Below are positions 61,708 through 64,000 of a stretch of 64,000 nucleotides of DNA, in pieces. Every line of letters starts with the position of its first letter. Position 1 is the stretch's first letter. Source of the DNA: Allodiplogaster sudhausi (lineage: Eukaryota; Nematoda; Chromadorea; Rhabditida; Diplogasteridae); NCBI GenBank assembly GCA_945643635.1, contig CALZFC010000062.1:1916001-1980000 (forward strand), given 5' to 3'. The notes below the pieces were generated by a model. The model was given only the letters and a program-made list of their open reading frames with translations. It made no database searches and was not told the DNA's origin. The translations under genes were made by a program, and so were the position numbers.

Positions 61708-63434
61708 CTCTCAGACCCCTCCGGGCCCTTTGATACCTCACCATAACAGTATTTGTATGCGAACAGCGCCAGGGGAAAAGCGGCGATTTTTATCGCAGAA
61801 AATATTTACGTTTACATTTTTTTTACTACACCGCATCATTTGCGCATCGGAAAAGATTTAAAATTAGGGGAATTTTTCATGGAGTATTTTTGAACCCTTT
61901 ATCTTGCAATGCACATGAGAAACAGAAAGTAAAGCAATAAATTGTGATATGAGCGCGAAGAAAACTGGTAAATGGTAAAAAAAAAACGAGTAGGAGAGAG
62001 AGAAAGGAGGAACTGAACGAGAGTAAAAAGAAAGAAGAGACGAGTAATAAAGAGGAATTGTGACAAGGGCGTGAAGCGGAAATTGGGTGATTTGATCACT
62101 CTCGTAGTTTTTTTTTCTTTTCTTTCTTTACCCACCCTCTCTTCATCTCACACTCACTCTGAATCCCTATCTCTCTCTAACTTAATTCCTCCCTCTCTCT
62201 CCCTCTGGCTTTCTCTCGCTTACTCCTCCTCTGTTATCTTTTCTCTCTTTTTCTCTTTCCATCTCTCTTGGTCTCTTTCTCTCAGTCTCTCTACTCATTG
62301 TTTACGAGCAAGCCCTTGTAGGAATGGAGGCCGAAACGGAAGAAGTCGTCGGACCAACACGGAAAGGGCAGCTCCGCCCACCATTCTCTCCCTCTTTTAA
62401 CTCTATCTCACTCTCTCTCCTCTCTCTGTCTCTCTCTCTTTGTTCTCTCCCACTCTCTAACTCTTTTTGATCTCCCCCCTTCCTTCTAAGATCACCCTGT
62501 CGCTTTCTATCTCTGTCCTCTCTCCCTTCCCTTATCTCTAGCCCTCTCTTTCGAAACCGCGCATTCATCTTTCGATGCCCTCATATAAATTATGTCAGAA
62601 AACCTTGCTTTTTCTCCTCCCCGATCCTTGGTCTTTTCGTTTATGATTCTCTCTCCCTCCCTCACTTTCTGGATCTCGTTCTCTCTCTTTTCGTCATCTC
62701 TTCTCTCTCTCCCTCTCTCTCTCTCTGTCTCTTGCTCTCTTTCCTTCTCTCTCTTCCCCCTCTCTAACTCTACTCTTTTTCGCTCGCTCTCTGTCTCTCA
62801 AGATTTCGTTCTCTCTTTCTCGTTTTCTCTCTCTGAAATATGTAGCCTTTTACGTCATGGCTCTTCAGCTTCTTCACCCATTCTTCAATGCACGCACTTC
62901 TAAAAACTTGGCAGAAGTTCCTCGCTCTCTTCTCTCTCCATCTCTCTCCCATTCATTTTCCCTCTACTCTTTTTTTCTCTATCTATCTCTCTCTTTCCCC
63001 TACTCCCTCGTCTTTTTTCTGCCATCCTTCATCCACTCTATCAACACTTATCCTATTCGTCCGCTAGCAATCTTCCATCTATCGCCACCATTCCTACTTT
63101 TATCTTTCTCCCTCCTACTGTTTCTCCCTCTCTCTCTTTTTTTGTATCATATCTCCTCTTCTTTTCCCTCTTCGTCTTCAATGTACATATGAGAAGATGC
63201 CGTTACATTGGATTGCTTTCTTTCCGTGGCGCTCCCAAGAGAAATAGACACAAGTGTTGGCAGGCTCTCTCGAGAGAAAGTGAGAAGAGAGAGAGAGTGA
63301 AAGAGAGAGAGAGAGAGCGGAGGAGGGGCAGAGGAAGAGTGAGATAGAGAGCGCGATAGAAGGAACAGAGAGGGACGAGGTGAACGAGGACATCAGAGGG
63401 AATATGGAGGTTCAGATGTGTCTTTCATCTAAGA

Positions 63435-63481
<47 letters not shown>

Positions 63482-64000
63482 GAGCCTATCTTTCCGTTGC
63501 GCATCACCCGTCATCACTTCGAGGGCCTCATCCTCTCATTCTTTCCATCTCTCTCTTCTCTCGCTCTCTCTTCTTCCTCTATCTCTCTCTTTCTCTTCCC
63601 TCTTTATCACTCGCTTTCAGCTCTCTTTTGACTTTCTCACTCTCTTCTCTTTCTATCTTTATTTCTCTCCCTATCTCTCTCTCTCTCACCGTCTCAACAT
63701 GCTTTTATCAACGGACTCCACTCTGGTTTCATCTCACTTCCCAAAACTTGGCAGAAGCCTGACAGTTCGTTGTCACGAACCAGTGCCTTTGTGCAGAATA
63801 AGATGAAAACGATTCGAGAAAAGGAGAGAGGGAAAAGAGAGAGAGAGAGAGAGAGAGAAAGAGGGAAAGACAGAATACACTAGGGAGGAAGAGTTTAAGA
63901 GGGTAGAGAGAGGGGAGAAGAGCGAGAGAGAGAGAGAGTGCGATAGAAGGGTGAAAGTTTAAGAAAGATAGAGAGGAAAAAACATCCGAGCAGTAGCATC
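61708..64000. other. 5' flank of the unc-49-like gene; pyrimidine-rich, no gene seen
   Basis: AT-rich DNA to 62100, then CT-rich blocks at 62110-62300, 62395-62460, 62640-62840, 62935-63170 and 63437-63478 (pure CT). More CT lies at 63545-63700 and GA at 63270-63380 and 63815-63960. The unc-49 promoter should be here, but no element can be picked out. Confidence 0.5.

Noticed and set aside
61526..61744. Frame beginning with the upstream ATG at 61744 as the unc-49 start
   Set aside because: That frame meets a stop in exon 2; the frame from ATG 61707 gives a signal peptide and joins exon 2 in phase.

Overview
This window is nuclear DNA from a nematode, most likely a chromadorean (rhabditid-like) worm. 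Two genes are diagnostic: a complete DAF-7-type TGF-beta ligand and a complete UNC-49-type GABA-gated chloride channel subunit. Gene structure agrees: many short GC-rich exons (67-200 nt), 3' splice sites mostly of the TTTCAG/TTGCAG form, phase-consistent introns, and AG sites just upstream of start codons that could accept a spliced leader. The species cannot be named from the sequence.

Layout. 1-343 is the right end of a GGCCC-rich hAT-like element. 482-2670 (+) holds the last two exons of an unfinished gene, possibly a TRAPP-complex subunit. 3847-4218 is an intact hAT-type MITE. About 4.2-12.5 kb is repeat-dominated. 12658-16153 (+) is the ten-exon daf-7-like gene. 20625-22820 is a large foldback transposon with 9-bp target duplications. 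24077-25108 (-) is a three-exon gene for a tiny predicted membrane protein. 25.1-44.1 kb is almost entirely pyrimidine- or purine-rich microsatellite DNA with no gene I can defend. 44186-52955 (+) is a nine-exon gene for a single-pass membrane protein of unknown family. 54628-61707 (-) is the fifteen-exon unc-49-like gene, tail-to-tail with the previous one. 61.7-64 kb is repeat-rich 5' flank.

The dominant large-scale feature is saturation with (CT)n/(GA)n and derived arrays, in intergenic DNA and introns alike. Because CT repeats contain no stop codons, they create many false Ser/Leu (or Arg/Glu) open frames; these are not annotated as genes. Several CT tracts sit directly against 3' splice sites and serve as polypyrimidine tracts.

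No operon or joint pathway links the recognised genes. DAF-7 (dauer/neuroendocrine signalling) and UNC-49 (inhibitory neuromuscular transmission) are independent neighbours here. The items most worth following up are the foldback element with its captured exon-like insert and tRNA-like segments, the apparently single-module unc-49 with a GC-AG intron, and the two unrecognised membrane-protein genes.
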